64,000 nt of DNA, taken from positions 1,736,001-1,800,000 of the forward strand of contig OZ252212.1 of NCBI GenBank assembly GCA_965248955.1, given 5' to 3'. Under the pieces are notes generated by a model. That model was not told the origin of the DNA. It worked only from the letters and a program-made list of their open reading frames with translations, and did no database searches. The translations under genes were made by a program, and so were the position numbers. Shown piece after piece: positions 1 to 8,990 of the stretch (position 1 is the stretch's first letter; the number at the start of each line of letters is the position of its first letter). The stretch is from DAOUJH01 sp965248955 (GTDB lineage Bacteria; Chloroflexota; Dehalococcoidia; Lucifugimonadales; QGNO01).

Positions 1-31
1 CTGGCTCAGGCGTCACGGGTCAGGGCATAGG

Positions 32-1003
32 CTAATCGTACCGTTTCTCGTTGAAGCAAGCCACGGCATGATTGTCCGCTATCATGCGCAGGGCCGGCCT
101 GGGGCTGGTGTGGCAGATACTGGTTGCGTTAGGACATCTGGGCAGAAAGGAGCAGTGTTCCGGCGGGGCGTCCAGCTCGGGCGGCCTCCCTGGCATGGAG
201 ACAAGCTGGCGTTCTGCGTCGTCCAGCCTGGGTAGCGCTTGAAACAGACCGGCGGTATACGGATGCGCGGGCCTTTTGAAGAGATCGATAATGCCGGCCC
301 GTTCGACGATGGTCCCAGCGTACATCACTGCCACGGAGTCCGCCATCTGGGCAACAACGCCCATGTCATGGGTTATGAGGAGAATGGTGGTGCCGTACTC
401 ATCTCTGAGGTGCCGGAGATGGCTGAGGATAGCGGCTTGAAGAGTGGAATCCAGGTTGGACGTAGGCTCGTCGGCAATGAGAAGCTTTGGCCTGAGGGCC
501 AGAGCAATGGATAGCATTACTCGCTGGCACATGCCGCCGCTTAGCTGGAAGGGGTACTGCGTAAGCACGCGTGATGCATCGGGCAACCCCATTTCCACTA
601 GCAGCTCTTCAGAGCGTTCGCGGGCCTCGCGCTTGGTCATGCCTGTGTGCGTGAGCAGCACCTCCTGCACCTGAACGCCGATGGGTATGCTGGGATTTAG
701 CGATGCCCTTGGATCTTGGAAGACCATGCCTATGAGGGGCCCTCTAATAGCGCGGATGTCCTCTTGGCCTAGCTCCAGGAGGTTGGTGCCCCCCATTCTC
801 ACGCTTCCCTCCGTCACCCGTCCCGGAAAGGGCAGAAGACCAACAGAGGCCAGAGCTGTGACGGACTTGCCCGAACCGCTTTCCCCTACTACAGCTACAA
901 TGGAGTTGTCTTCCACATTGAGGTCAACGCCATTGACCGCGTTGATTGGCCCGTCCTTGGCATCGAAACGGACGTACAGGTTTTCTATTTCAAGGAGTGC
1001 CAT
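32..1003 (-). CDS. Oligopeptide/dipeptide ABC transporter ATP-binding protein (OppD/DppD type)
   Basis: Cytoplasmic ATPase that powers a family-5 peptide or nickel type importer. From the start at 1003 (323 aa), Walker A GESGSGKS lies at residues 40-47, followed by a Q-loop (MVFQDPRASLNP), a signature LSGGMCQRV and Walker B LLIADEPTS. The C-terminal extension ends in a Cys-rich stretch (CSFLPRCPNATSIC) typical of OppD/DppD proteins, which binds Fe-S in some members. A longer frame starts at 1069, but its first 22 residues do not belong to the family, so the ATG at 1003 is preferred. The signature Cys in GGMCQ replaces the usual Gln or Arg. No permease is adjacent on this side; the binding protein and permeases at 51-55 kb lack ATPases and could be partners, which is inference. 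Confidence 0.93.
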   Translation of the reverse strand: MALLEIENLYVRFDAKDGPINAVNGVDLNVEDNSIVAVVGESGSGKSVTALASVGLLPFPGRVTEGSVRMGGTNLLELGQEDIRAIRGPLIGMVFQDPRASLNPSIPIGVQVQEVLLTHTGMTKREARERSEELLVEMGLPDASRVLTQYPFQLSGGMCQRVMLSIALALRPKLLIADEPTSNLDSTLQAAILSHLRHLRDEYGTTILLITHDMGVVAQMADSVAVMYAGTIVERAGIIDLFKRPAHPYTAGLFQALPRLDDAERQLVSMPGRPPELDAPPEHCSFLPRCPNATSICHTSPRPALRMIADNHAVACFNEKRYD

Positions 1004-1179
1004 CGGAGTCTCATCCGGGATTGAAATCAAGGGTTGTACAACTCTTGATTTCAGTGTGGCACTCTGCATTTAGGATGTCAACAAACCACCAAGCCAATGA
1101 CATTGATTGTGTTTGCTAGAGCCGGTGTCTCCTACAGGCGCTTCACCACATTTGGATTTCAATCCACGTCTGCAGGGCC

Positions 1180-3087
1180 TTACGTCAGCCCCTTGTGGCC
1201 ACTCCCCGATCGCACGCTGGACGCCTCGGGGAAAAATGTGCTCAACACTTGATGGGCGATGCCCTCGGCGTCCAGTTGCAGCCGGCGGCGCTGATCGGCC
1301 GCAGTGCCGTGGTCGACGAAGGAGTCCGGCATACCGATGCGGTGGACCGATACGTCCTCGATTCCGGCCTCGGCGAGGGCTTCGAGTACGGCAGAGCCGA
1401 ACCCGCCGGCCAGCACGTTCTCCTCCACGGTAACGATGCGTCCGGCGCTGCGGGCCGCTTCCAACAGAAGGTCGACATCCAGCGGTTTCACGAAGATCGG
1501 GTCCACGACGCCGCACTGGACTCCGTGCCCGGCAAGCGTTTCAGCCGCCTCGACGGCCGCGGTGGCTGGCTTGCCCAACGCGAAGATCACCACGTCGTGC
1601 CCCTCTCGAATCTTGGAGCCCTTGCCGAGAGGTAGATCCTTGAGGTCCAGGTCTAGGGGCACGCCGACGGCGGCGCCTCTCGCAATGCGGATGGCGAACG
1701 GCCCACGGTGCTTGTAGGCGGTATAGACGAGATGCTGCAGCTGGTTCTCGTCCCTTGGCGCCGCTATGACGGCGTTTGGAAGGCACCGGAAGTACGAGAT
1801 GTCGAAGGCGCCGTGATGCGTCTTGCCGTCCTCGCCGACGATCCCTGCACGGTCCGCTATCAGCGTGACGGGCAGGTTCTGCAGGCAGACGTCGTGCACC
1901 ACCTGGTCGAACGCGCGCTGGAGGAAGGTGGAGTAGATGGAGACGAAGGGGTTGAGTCCCTTCGAAGCCATTCCGGCCGCCATGCTGACGGCGTGTTGCT
2001 CGGCTATGCCGACGTCGAAGATCCTGTCGGGATAGTCGCGCTTCACCTCGGCCAGTCCGGTGCCTTCCAGCATCGCGGCGCTGATGCCGACGACGGTGTC
2101 GTCGTCGCGCATGATGCGGGAGATGGTCTGTGCGAAGACCTTGGAGTAGGTGGGGGCACCCGAGCCGTCTCCGAGCGGAGAGCTCGGCTGGTGGAACTTG
2201 ACGGGGTCGTCCTCGGCGGGCTCGTAACCGTGCCCCTTGTGCGTGACGACGTGGATGAGCGGCACGGAGCCGGTGGGCGTCTTGGCCTGTTCAAGGGTCT
2301 GTTCGAGCTGCCTGAAGTTGTGGCCGTCGACGGGGCCCAGGTAGTGGAAGCCCATCTCGGTCCAGAGTCTGGTGGGCAGGATGCTGGCGTCAAGCCCAGT
2401 GTTGAACCTCTTGACAAGCCGGTATGCCAGGTCGCCCATGGGCATCCTCTTCGAGAGGGCCTTCATGCGTCGGGTCATCGTGTGGAACTCGGGGTGGGTG
2501 ATCACGCGCTTCCGCCAGTTCGTGAGGAACCCGATGTTCTCCGAGATAGACATCCCGTTATCGTTGAGGACGACGATGAACCTCTCGGGGTTTAGGTGCA
2601 CGATGTTGTTGAGCGCCTCGAAGCTGGAGCCGGAGGTCATCGCCCCGTCTCCGACCACGGCGATGGTCCACGAGTCGAGCCGGCGGTTCACCGCGCTCTG
2701 CGCGACTCCCAGGGCGATGGAGAGGCCGGTGCCAGCATGGCCCGCGCACAGTGTGTCGTGCGGGCTTTCGAGCGGCTCGCCGAACCCGGACAGACCTCCC
2801 TCTAGGCGGATGTTCTGGAACTCGTCGCGCCGCCCCGTCACCAGCTTGTGCGTGTAGGTCTGGTTGGTGGTGTCCCAGACTATGCTGTCTTGGGGGCTGT
2901 CGAAGATGCGGTGCAGGGCTAAGGTGAGCTCGACGACTCCCAGGTTGGAAGCCAGGTGGCCACCGCGCTCGGTTATGACGGAGATGATGGTGTCCCGCAC
3001 CTCTTGGGCAACCTGAGTTAGCTCATCGTGGCTGAGGCCTCTGAGGTCACTAGGTGCGTCGATGCGGTCCAGAAGACGGTCTGCCAT
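1180..3087 (-). CDS. dxs: 1-deoxy-D-xylulose-5-phosphate synthase
   Basis: Condenses pyruvate and glyceraldehyde 3-phosphate to DXP, the first step of the MEP isoprenoid pathway; thiamine diphosphate dependent and cytoplasmic. 635 aa, close to family length. GDGAMTSGSSFEALNN at 146-161 is the ThDP/Mg motif; DVGIAEQHAVSMAAG holds the catalytic Glu; DRAGIVGEDGKTHHG carries the substrate-site His; a transketolase C-terminal domain follows. The usual WDxGHQ motif near residue 75 reads WDTTNQ, and the usual GHSSTS reads GHAGTG, so this is a divergent DXS. A strong ribosome site (GGAGGT) precedes the ATG at 3087. The third codon positions look richer in G and C than in the nuo genes next door. The gene stands alone with its own promoter. 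Confidence 0.93.
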   Translation of the reverse strand: MADRLLDRIDAPSDLRGLSHDELTQVAQEVRDTIISVITERGGHLASNLGVVELTLALHRIFDSPQDSIVWDTTNQTYTHKLVTGRRDEFQNIRLEGGLSGFGEPLESPHDTLCAGHAGTGLSIALGVAQSAVNRRLDSWTIAVVGDGAMTSGSSFEALNNIVHLNPERFIVVLNDNGMSISENIGFLTNWRKRVITHPEFHTMTRRMKALSKRMPMGDLAYRLVKRFNTGLDASILPTRLWTEMGFHYLGPVDGHNFRQLEQTLEQAKTPTGSVPLIHVVTHKGHGYEPAEDDPVKFHQPSSPLGDGSGAPTYSKVFAQTISRIMRDDDTVVGISAAMLEGTGLAEVKRDYPDRIFDVGIAEQHAVSMAAGMASKGLNPFVSIYSTFLQRAFDQVVHDVCLQNLPVTLIADRAGIVGEDGKTHHGAFDISYFRCLPNAVIAAPRDENQLQHLVYTAYKHRGPFAIRIARGAAVGVPLDLDLKDLPLGKGSKIREGHDVVIFALGKPATAAVEAAETLAGHGVQCGVVDPIFVKPLDVDLLLEAARSAGRIVTVEENVLAGGFGSAVLEALAEAGIEDVSVHRIGMPDSFVDHGTAADQRRRLQLDAEGIAHQVLSTFFPEASSVRSGSGHKGLT

Positions 3088-3218
3088 GGTAGACCTCCTT
3101 GTGAGGTGTCAACTCTTGACTTCGTGGAGTTTGGTGGGCCTGTTTTTGGCAGTGGGAAGTACCATCTTTGAGATGTGGCTTGGGCCTGGCAGGCTCACCA
3201 AGGTCTGCTACCTCCACT

Positions 3219-3247
3219 ATTATGACAGGATGGCATGGGTGGGGCAA
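3219..3247 (-). promoter_or_regulatory. Candidate sigma-70 promoter of dxs
   Basis: On the minus strand TTGCCC (3247-3242), a 17-nt spacer, then CATAAT (3224-3219). It predicts a start near 3212 and a leader of about 125 nt before dxs. The TTGCCC -35 box recurs in front of icd and the DUF3090 gene in this window. Confidence 0.5.
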
Positions 3248-3407
3248 CATCGCCCCGTGCCATTGACGGGGATCTGACCCAAACCCAGTCGCCGCTACCC
3301 CCATCAGCCTGTCAATGATTTGCACAGTATAGCTCACGGCCTAGCCCTCTTAGTAAACACGCCACTAAGGATACTAATGCACCTCCCTACATTGTGTTCA
3401 ATTTCAC

Positions 3408-3437
3408 TTGAAAGCCAGATGTCCTGCATGATATGGT
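3408..3437 (+). promoter_or_regulatory. Candidate sigma-70 promoter of the nuo operon
   Basis: TTGAAA at 3408-3413, 18-nt spacer, TATGGT at 3432-3437. The predicted start near 3444 gives a short leader of about 30 nt ahead of the nuoA ATG at 3475. Confidence 0.5.
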
Positions 3438-3474
3438 GTAGCAGGTTTAACCAGGGATACTGTAGAGAAAGAGC

Positions 3475-3861
3475 ATGCTTGATAACTATTTTCAACAGTA
3501 CGGCCTTCTGGCTCTCTTGGTTGTATTCTCCATAATCATCCCGGCAAGTATGCTGATTCTGTCCTGGCTGGCCTCCTTTATCCGTCTCCGCCCTAGAAAG
3601 CCGGATCCAGTCAAGAGCCAGGTGTACGAATGCGGCGTGGAGCCTATAGGCGGTCGTCGCTGGTCGCAGTTCAACTTTCACTACTACGTGTATGCCCTTC
3701 TTTTTGTCATCTTTGACGTGGAGACGGTCTTCCTTTTTCCCTGGGCTGTGCAGTTCCAGCAGCTTGGATTGTTTGCCCTATTTGAGATGTTGGTCTTTGT
3801 TCTGATACTCGTGATTGGACTGGTATACGCTTGGCGTAAACGCGCCTTGGAATGGGAGTAG
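3475..3861 (+). CDS. nuoA: NADH-quinone oxidoreductase subunit A
   Basis: Small membrane subunit of complex I, placed where the peripheral arm meets the membrane arm. 128 aa with three predicted membrane helices, at about residues 10-30, 65-85 and 92-115. The conserved matrix loop with YECGVEPIGG (about residues 50-59), whose Cys marks active/deactive transitions in mitochondrial homologues, is intact. The ATG follows a purine-rich GAGAAAGAG site. It is the first gene of an 11-subunit operon, and nuoB follows within 7 nt. Confidence 0.95.
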   Translation: MLDNYFQQYGLLALLVVFSIIIPASMLILSWLASFIRLRPRKPDPVKSQVYECGVEPIGGRRWSQFNFHYYVYALLFVIFDVETVFLFPWAVQFQQLGLFALFEMLVFVLILVIGLVYAWRKRALEWE

Positions 3862-3868
3862 AACTGAA

Positions 3869-4486
3869 TTGGAGAACGACCAGAACTCTAAAACCATCCC
3901 TCTCTACGCCACAACGTGGCAACTGGATAGAGAAGAGGGAGCCAGGATACAGCACCTCAAGGACACCTCCCTGGCGCCCTATGATGAGCCGTTGCTGGAA
4001 GTGCCGGAAGACCTCGGGCGAAACGTAATGGTAACCTCGGTCGATGCGCTGTTGAACTGGGGACGCCGTTCTGCCGTATGGCCGTTGGCCTTCGGGTTGG
4101 CCTGCTGTGCGTTTGAAATGATGGCCAGCGCAATGTCCCGTTTTGACATAGCGCGGTTTGGTATGGAGGTGTTTCGTCCGTCGCCACGTCAGGCTGATCT
4201 GATGATTGTAGCGGGCACCGTTACTTGGAAGATGGCAGAGGTGATAAAGCGCATCTATGATCAGATGGCAGAGCCCAAGTGGGTCATCTCCATGGGGGTT
4301 TGCGCCACCAGCGGCGGGCCCTACTACCAGTCCTATAGCGTAGTGCCCGGCGTGAACCACATAATTCCCGTAGATGTCTACGTGCCGGGTTGTCCTCCCC
4401 GTCCGGATGCCCTTCTCTACGGCATTATGCAGCTTCACGAAAAGATCAAGAAATACAGTCTGACTAGAAAACCGGCAGGTCGGTAG
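3869..4486 (+). CDS. nuoB: NADH-quinone oxidoreductase subunit B
   Basis: Peripheral-arm subunit that ligates the terminal 4Fe-4S cluster N2, next to the quinone site. The core LNWGRRSAVWPLAFGLACCAFEMM holds the vicinal CC pair; later MGVCATSGGPYYQSY and YVPGCPPRPDALLYGI supply the other two Cys ligands, so all four are present. The frame is open back to a TTG at 3815, but that would overlap nuoA by 47 nt. A TTG at 3869 lies 7 nt after the nuoA stop with GGGAG upstream and gives 205 aa, so I chose it. No ATG exists before the conserved core. Confidence 0.92.
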   Translation: MENDQNSKTIPLYATTWQLDREEGARIQHLKDTSLAPYDEPLLEVPEDLGRNVMVTSVDALLNWGRRSAVWPLAFGLACCAFEMMASAMSRFDIARFGMEVFRPSPRQADLMIVAGTVTWKMAEVIKRIYDQMAEPKWVISMGVCATSGGPYYQSYSVVPGVNHIIPVDVYVPGCPPRPDALLYGIMQLHEKIKKYSLTRKPAGR

Positions 4487-4489
4487 TAG

Positions 4490-4942
4490 ATGATTACAGC
4501 CCTGCGGGGAGAAGACTTGGCGCAGCGTATCCGGGAGGTGCTCCCGTCCGCTGTGCAAGAGTGCGGTAAAACCGAGATATGGGTTTTGCCTGAATCCATA
4601 TTGGACGTCTGCCGGTATTTGGCAAAGACCCCGGGATTGGAGTTCGATCTGCTGAGTTCGATCTCAGCGGTGGACTACATAGACCACTTTGAGGTGGTCT
4701 ATCACTTGACGTCCACCATCAATATGCTCAGTACCGTGGTGAAGACCAGATTGTACGGACGTGAAACCCCATCATTGCCTTCAGTTACCAACGTATGGCA
4801 AGGGGCCGACTTTCAAGAGCGCGAAATCTGGGATCTGATGGGCGTGGCGTTTGAAGGCCACCCCAACCTCAAAAGGATTATGCTCTGGGAGGGATACGAA
4901 GGCCACCCGCTGCGAAAGGATTACACCGAGCAACCCAGGTAG
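4490..4942 (+). CDS. nuoC: NADH-quinone oxidoreductase subunit C
   Basis: Peripheral-arm 30-kDa subunit of complex I. 150 aa, at the short end for stand-alone NuoC and not fused to NuoD. The family signature ERExWDLMGVxFxGHPxLKRIML is present at about residues 105-128, followed by GHPLRKDY. The ATG at 4490 lies 3 nt after the nuoB stop, so translational coupling is likely. Confidence 0.94.
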   Translation: MITALRGEDLAQRIREVLPSAVQECGKTEIWVLPESILDVCRYLAKTPGLEFDLLSSISAVDYIDHFEVVYHLTSTINMLSTVVKTRLYGRETPSLPSVTNVWQGADFQEREIWDLMGVAFEGHPNLKRIMLWEGYEGHPLRKDYTEQPR

Positions 4943-4950
4943 CAGGGATT

Positions 4951-6051
4951 ATGACGTTAAGCGCGCCGGTTACAGTCAACGTAGGGCCTCAACATCCAAG
5001 CACTCACGGAGTGCTTCGCCTGCGCGTCACCTTTGACGGGGAGGTCATAATGGACTTGGAGCCCGTATTCGGTTACCTCCATCGCGGGTCGGAGAAGCTC
5101 GCTGAAGAAAGGACCTACACTCAAGTCATCACGCTGACGGACCGCCTGGACTACGTGGCGTCCATGACCAACAATCAAGCTTACGTCATTGCTTGCGAAA
5201 AGCTGGCGGACGTGCGAGTACCGGAGCGGGCTAAATATCTGCGGACCATAGCGGCAGAGCTCCAGCGCATTGCCAGCCACCTTGTAGCAACGGGCTTCCT
5301 GCTGAACGATTTGGGAGCATTCGCCACGCCTCTGATGTACTGCTTCAGGGAGCGCGAGAAGATACTGGACTTATTCGAGATGCTGTGCGGGGCTAGAATC
5401 ACCGTCAGCTATATGAGGGTGGGAGGCGTATTCCAAGAGGCGCCCGACGATTTTTGGCCGGCATTCAAGAGATTCCTGGAGGAGATGCCCCACTATATAG
5501 ATGAATACGAACAGCTCTTGACGGGAAACGAAATACTGCTGACCAGAACAAAAGGCGGCAACGTACTGACCAAGGAACAGGCCTTGAACGCGTCCATTAC
5601 CGGGCCCGTCCTCCGCTCTACAGGATTCCCCTGGGACCTGCGAAAAGTGGAGCCATACGAAAATTACGATAGATTTGACTTTGACGTCCCGGTAGGGGAA
5701 CAAGGTGACAATTTCGACAGGTTCTACGTTAGGATGCAGGAGATGAGGCAGAGCCTTCGCATTCTGGAACAGTGCCTGGAGCAGATAGAACCGGGTGAGG
5801 TAAAGGCGGACGTTCCCTATCTGTACCGTCCCCCTGCCGGCGATTCTTACGGCAGGGTAGAATCGCCCAAGGGCGAGCTTGGCTTCTACTTGGTCAGCGA
5901 CGGCAGCGTATCACCCTATAGGTGCAAAATACGCTCCCCCTCTCTGATAAACATGACGGCGATCAAGGAGATGCTGGTAGGCTGGAAACTGGCTGATATG
6001 ATAGTTACCCTGGGAAGCATCGACATCAATATGGGCGAGGTTGACCGCTGA
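4951..6051 (+). CDS. nuoD: NADH-quinone oxidoreductase subunit D
   Basis: 49-kDa subunit that forms the quinone-binding cavity with NuoB; homologous to the large subunit of NiFe hydrogenases. 366 aa. VNVGPQHPSTHGVLRL near the N-terminus carries the quinone-contacting His residues; GYLHRGSEKLAE and the C-terminal LGSIDINMGEVDR are family hallmarks. An AGGG site precedes the ATG. The stop overlaps the nuoH start by one base. Confidence 0.95.
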   Translation: MTLSAPVTVNVGPQHPSTHGVLRLRVTFDGEVIMDLEPVFGYLHRGSEKLAEERTYTQVITLTDRLDYVASMTNNQAYVIACEKLADVRVPERAKYLRTIAAELQRIASHLVATGFLLNDLGAFATPLMYCFREREKILDLFEMLCGARITVSYMRVGGVFQEAPDDFWPAFKRFLEEMPHYIDEYEQLLTGNEILLTRTKGGNVLTKEQALNASITGPVLRSTGFPWDLRKVEPYENYDRFDFDVPVGEQGDNFDRFYVRMQEMRQSLRILEQCLEQIEPGEVKADVPYLYRPPAGDSYGRVESPKGELGFYLVSDGSVSPYRCKIRSPSLINMTAIKEMLVGWKLADMIVTLGSIDINMGEVDR

Positions 6052-7322
6052 TGGACTCGCTGCTGGCAGGCAATTCCATATACAGGAACGTCTATTGCTT
6101 TTTGGGAGCAAATCCGGGCAACGCTGCATATTGCAGCCCCGAGGGGGCCATTGCCATTAAAGATGGGATACTACCCGCCGGCATGGAGTGGCTTGCCTTC
6201 ACCCTGGCCGGACTGAGCGTAGTGCTGCTCATAGTCAACGCCTACCTTGTTTTTGCCGCGCTCTTTACCTACGTAGAGCGCCGGCTGCTCGGGCGATTCC
6301 AAGCCCGCCTCGGACCCAATCGAGCCGGGCCTTTTGGAATACTACAGCCGCTGGCGGACGGGATAAAGCTGATGACCAAAGAGGACACCATGCCGGAAGG
6401 TGCGGACCGCTGGGTCTTCAACCTGGCTCCCATAATAATGATGGCATCGGGCATAATGGTCTTGGCCGTGTTGCCCTTTGGGAAGAACTCGTTTGTAGCG
6501 GACCTGAACATTGGCATTCTGTACGTGTTTGCCGTAACCGGAGTGAACACACTGGCCATGTTCATGGCTGGGCTGGCATCCGGCAACCGTTACGCCATGT
6601 TTGGAGGAATGCGGGCGGTGGCGCAGCTCATCAGCTATGAGATACCCGTGGTGCTTTCCGTGGTTGGAATCATCCTCATGGCGGGCACCATGTCGTTGGT
6701 CGGTATAGTGGAGGCTCAGAAGGTGCCCTTCTTGATAGTGCAGCCCCTGGCCTTCTTCATATTCCTGGCGGGAAGCTCCGCTGAAATGAACCGGTCGCCC
6801 TTCGACCAGGTAGAGGCCGAAGGCGAAATAGTCGCGGGATACCACACCGAGTATAGCGGTATGAAGTTCGGCATGTTCCAGGCGGCAGAATTCGGCGCCG
6901 TCCTGATTACGTCGGCGCTGCTGGCCACGCTGTTCCTCAAAGGGTGGGAAGGGCCGCTGCTTCCGTCTCACCTCTGGTTCCTCATCAAAGTTGCCCTCTT
7001 TGCCTTCATCTTCGTATGGTTCAGGGCTACATTGCCCAGGCTGCGTGTCGATCAGATCATGGCGTTTGCCTGGAAGTTCCTGCTGCCGCTCAGCTTGCTG
7101 AACATCTTCGTGGTGGCAGTGGAAGTATTGGTATTCGGAGAAGAAGTTGTAGTGGACGGGGTAACCAGAAGAGTCTTGACCACCGCGGATATGTGGATCA
7201 TGGGTGGAATCAATTTGGTGGTGGCGCTGCTGGGAATAACCGTTTTGGGTAAACTTGTTGGGTTGAGTGCCAAGGAATCCACACCGGTGGCACGGAGAAC
7301 AGCCGCCGTAGAGGTGACTTAG
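6051..7322 (+). CDS. nuoH: NADH-quinone oxidoreductase subunit H
   Basis: Membrane subunit that joins the two arms of complex I and forms the quinone entry and first proton-channel region. 423 aa, about eight helices. YVERRLLGRFQARLGPNRAGPFGILQPLADGIKL and the acidic loop AEMNRSPFDQVEAEGEIVAGYHTEY are intact (fragments quoted as motifs). It carries about 40 extra N-terminal residues (residues 1-43) before the first helix; an internal ATG at about 6183 would restore the usual N-terminus. The ATGA-type overlap with nuoD favours the upstream start. Confidence 0.93.
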   Translation: MDSLLAGNSIYRNVYCFLGANPGNAAYCSPEGAIAIKDGILPAGMEWLAFTLAGLSVVLLIVNAYLVFAALFTYVERRLLGRFQARLGPNRAGPFGILQPLADGIKLMTKEDTMPEGADRWVFNLAPIIMMASGIMVLAVLPFGKNSFVADLNIGILYVFAVTGVNTLAMFMAGLASGNRYAMFGGMRAVAQLISYEIPVVLSVVGIILMAGTMSLVGIVEAQKVPFLIVQPLAFFIFLAGSSAEMNRSPFDQVEAEGEIVAGYHTEYSGMKFGMFQAAEFGAVLITSALLATLFLKGWEGPLLPSHLWFLIKVALFAFIFVWFRATLPRLRVDQIMAFAWKFLLPLSLLNIFVVAVEVLVFGEEVVVDGVTRRVLTTADMWIMGGINLVVALLGITVLGKLVGLSAKESTPVARRTAAVEVT

Positions 7323-7337
7323 AGAGGTGACTTAGAG

Positions 7338-7913
7338 ATGTATGGCCTGGGAATTTTCAAGGGTTTGATGGTGACCATGAAGAACTTTGTCAGAAAGCCG
7401 TTCACCATCCGGTACCCGGAGCAGCGTGTCGCACAGCATCCACGATTTCGCGGTGAGGAGTTCACCTGGTACGAAGAGAGATGCACCGGTTGCGCCAGCT
7501 GTGCCAAATATTGCCCTCTGGGGATCATACGCATTGTGACGCACCCCGGCGGGGAATACATGTCGGAAGGCCAGGGATACGCAATAGACGTCTTTGACAT
7601 AGACATAGCACGGTGCATGTTTTGCGGGCTATGCGTTGAGGCTTGTCCGTATGACGCGCTGTTCATGGGGAGCGGCTTTGAAGAAGGGCAATATAGCCGC
7701 AAGGACCTGGTCATAACGGTGGACAGGCTGCGAAAAGCGGAGAAGAAGCCCAGCACGTGGTTCAGACCTCAGCTTGAAAACCGGGGGTACGATCCGCATA
7801 AAGACCCGGGGCTGGACTGGGAAAACGCGGGGCGCGAGCCCTGGCCGTACCACTTACCGCAAAGGCCCCAGGAGTCAAGCGACGCTTTTCTTGAAAAGGA
7901 AGAGGCCGGTTGA
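7338..7913 (+). CDS. nuoI: NADH-quinone oxidoreductase subunit I (2x[4Fe-4S])
   Basis: Ferredoxin-like peripheral subunit carrying clusters N6a and N6b. 191 aa. Two CxxCxxCxxxCP motifs are seen: CTGCASCAKYCP at about residues 50-61 and CMFCGLCVEACP at about residues 94-105. The N-terminal GLMVTMKNFVRKPFTIRYPEQ matches the membrane-anchoring segment. The stop overlaps the nuoJ start. Confidence 0.95.
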   Translation: MYGLGIFKGLMVTMKNFVRKPFTIRYPEQRVAQHPRFRGEEFTWYEERCTGCASCAKYCPLGIIRIVTHPGGEYMSEGQGYAIDVFDIDIARCMFCGLCVEACPYDALFMGSGFEEGQYSRKDLVITVDRLRKAEKKPSTWFRPQLENRGYDPHKDPGLDWENAGREPWPYHLPQRPQESSDAFLEKEEAG

Positions 7914-8434
7914 TGGTCCAGGACTTCCTTTTCTGGCTGCTTGCCGCACTTAGTGTGGCTGCTTCAATTCTTGTGCTCAGGTTCCAAAACCTTTTTAGGG
8001 CTGCTCTGATGCTTGTAGTTACCTTCGGCGCAGTGGCAGGCCTGTTCGTATTGCTCAACGCCGAGTTCCTTGCCGTAGTGCAGGTGCTCGTTTATGTGGG
8101 TGCAATAGCAGTGCTTATTATCTTCGGTGTCCTTCTCACACAGGATATAGAGGTGGGGAATCCTTCCAACAGCCTTCGCCTGCCCGCTCTGATCGGGGCC
8201 GGTCTCGTTCTGGCCGTTCTCATTTTTGTAATCGCGGATACTCAGTGGGAGTTGTTTGAACGAACGCTGTCCGCCGACAGCCTGGCGAAGGTTGAGCAGG
8301 TGCTCTCGTCTACGCCGCAATGGCTGGCCGGCCTGCTGCTCCAAGAGTGGGTACTGGCTTTCGAGGCGGTCTCAGTGCTTCTGCTGGCTGCGATAATCGG
8401 AGCCATAGTCCTTGTACGGGAGCGGCAGTCTTGA
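7913..8434 (+). CDS. nuoJ: NADH-quinone oxidoreductase subunit J
   Basis: Membrane-arm subunit, 173 aa, five predicted helices. The segment AVVQVLVYVGAIAVLIIFGVLL is the conserved third helix with the pi-bulge of NuoJ/ND6. The ATG at 7913 shares its first base with the nuoI stop; the frame also has a TTG three bases earlier. Its stop overlaps the nuoK start. Confidence 0.94.
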   Translation: MVQDFLFWLLAALSVAASILVLRFQNLFRAALMLVVTFGAVAGLFVLLNAEFLAVVQVLVYVGAIAVLIIFGVLLTQDIEVGNPSNSLRLPALIGAGLVLAVLIFVIADTQWELFERTLSADSLAKVEQVLSSTPQWLAGLLLQEWVLAFEAVSVLLLAAIIGAIVLVRERQS

Positions 8435-8784
8435 CGCTGGAGAGAGTCCTCATACTGTCGGCCATATTGTTCAGCATTGGATTGTACGGTGTTCTAACCA
8501 AGCGGAACGCCATAACCATGCTCATGGCTATAGAGCTGATGTTCAACGGCGTCATTCTTGCCGCCGTTGCTGCGGCGCGGTACGTTACACCAGCCGGGCT
8601 GCGTGTTGACCCTTTGTCAACGGCTGACACCGTGGCGCAGTTTGTACTTACGGGACAGGTATTCGCCATGTTCATCATTGCGGTGGCGGCGGCGGAAGTG
8701 TCTCTGGGAATTGCTATTATCATTGCCGTCTACAGAGCAAGGCGCACAGTGGACGTAACACAGGTCAACTTGATGAGGCGGTGA
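8431..8784 (+). CDS. nuoK: NADH-quinone oxidoreductase subunit K
   Basis: Small three-helix membrane subunit in the proton path. I place the start at the TTG at 8431, which overlaps the nuoJ stop (TTGA) and has GGGAG upstream. This gives 117 aa beginning MTLERVLILSAILFSIG, a normal NuoK N-terminus. The open frame extends to 8320, but those 37 residues are the shadow of nuoJ. The helix-2 Glu in MAIELMFNGVILA and the helix-3 Glu in VAAAEVSLGIAI, both needed for proton transfer in homologues, are present. Confidence 0.93.
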   Translation: MTLERVLILSAILFSIGLYGVLTKRNAITMLMAIELMFNGVILAAVAAARYVTPAGLRVDPLSTADTVAQFVLTGQVFAMFIIAVAAAEVSLGIAIIIAVYRARRTVDVTQVNLMRR

Positions 8785-8788
8785 CATT

Positions 8789-8983
8789 GTGTGGGTTGAT
8801 TACTTGAAAGCGCCAAACTTGATTGTTGCCGAGATGTGGAAGAATCTCCTGGAAGGGGAGGGGCTTCCCACCATGATACTTCCGGAGGGAGATATCCTGG
8901 ACTGGGCGGAAGAGAGCCCCTTCAAGGTGATGGTGCCCCGGGGAAGGGAACACGTAGCGGATGAAATCTTGAGGAAGCTGTGA
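8789..8983 (+). CDS. Small DUF2007-like protein inside the nuo operon
   Basis: 64-aa protein starting at GTG 8789, 4 nt after the nuoK stop, with GAGGCGG upstream, and ending 7 nt before nuoL. The pattern of VDYLKAPNLIVAEMWKNLLEGEGLPTMIL followed by VMVPRGREHVADEIL is that of DUF2007 (putative signal-transducing) ferredoxin-like proteins: transfer across membranes of information is only the database label, and the function is unknown. No membrane segment or Cys. Its position inside the complex I operon, with tight spacing on both sides, suggests co-translation and perhaps a role in assembly or regulation. That is inference. Confidence 0.7.
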   Translation: MWVDYLKAPNLIVAEMWKNLLEGEGLPTMILPEGDILDWAEESPFKVMVPRGREHVADEILRKL

Positions 8984-8990
8984 AGGTCCT

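Larger units (their letters stand above)
3088..3474. other. Divergent intergenic region dxs / nuoA
   Basis: A 387-bp stretch between the divergent dxs and nuoA genes. It holds a candidate promoter for each direction, listed separately, and a roughly 125-nt 5' leader for dxs. I see no recognisable riboswitch in that leader. Open frames here are short and lack support. Confidence 0.6.
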
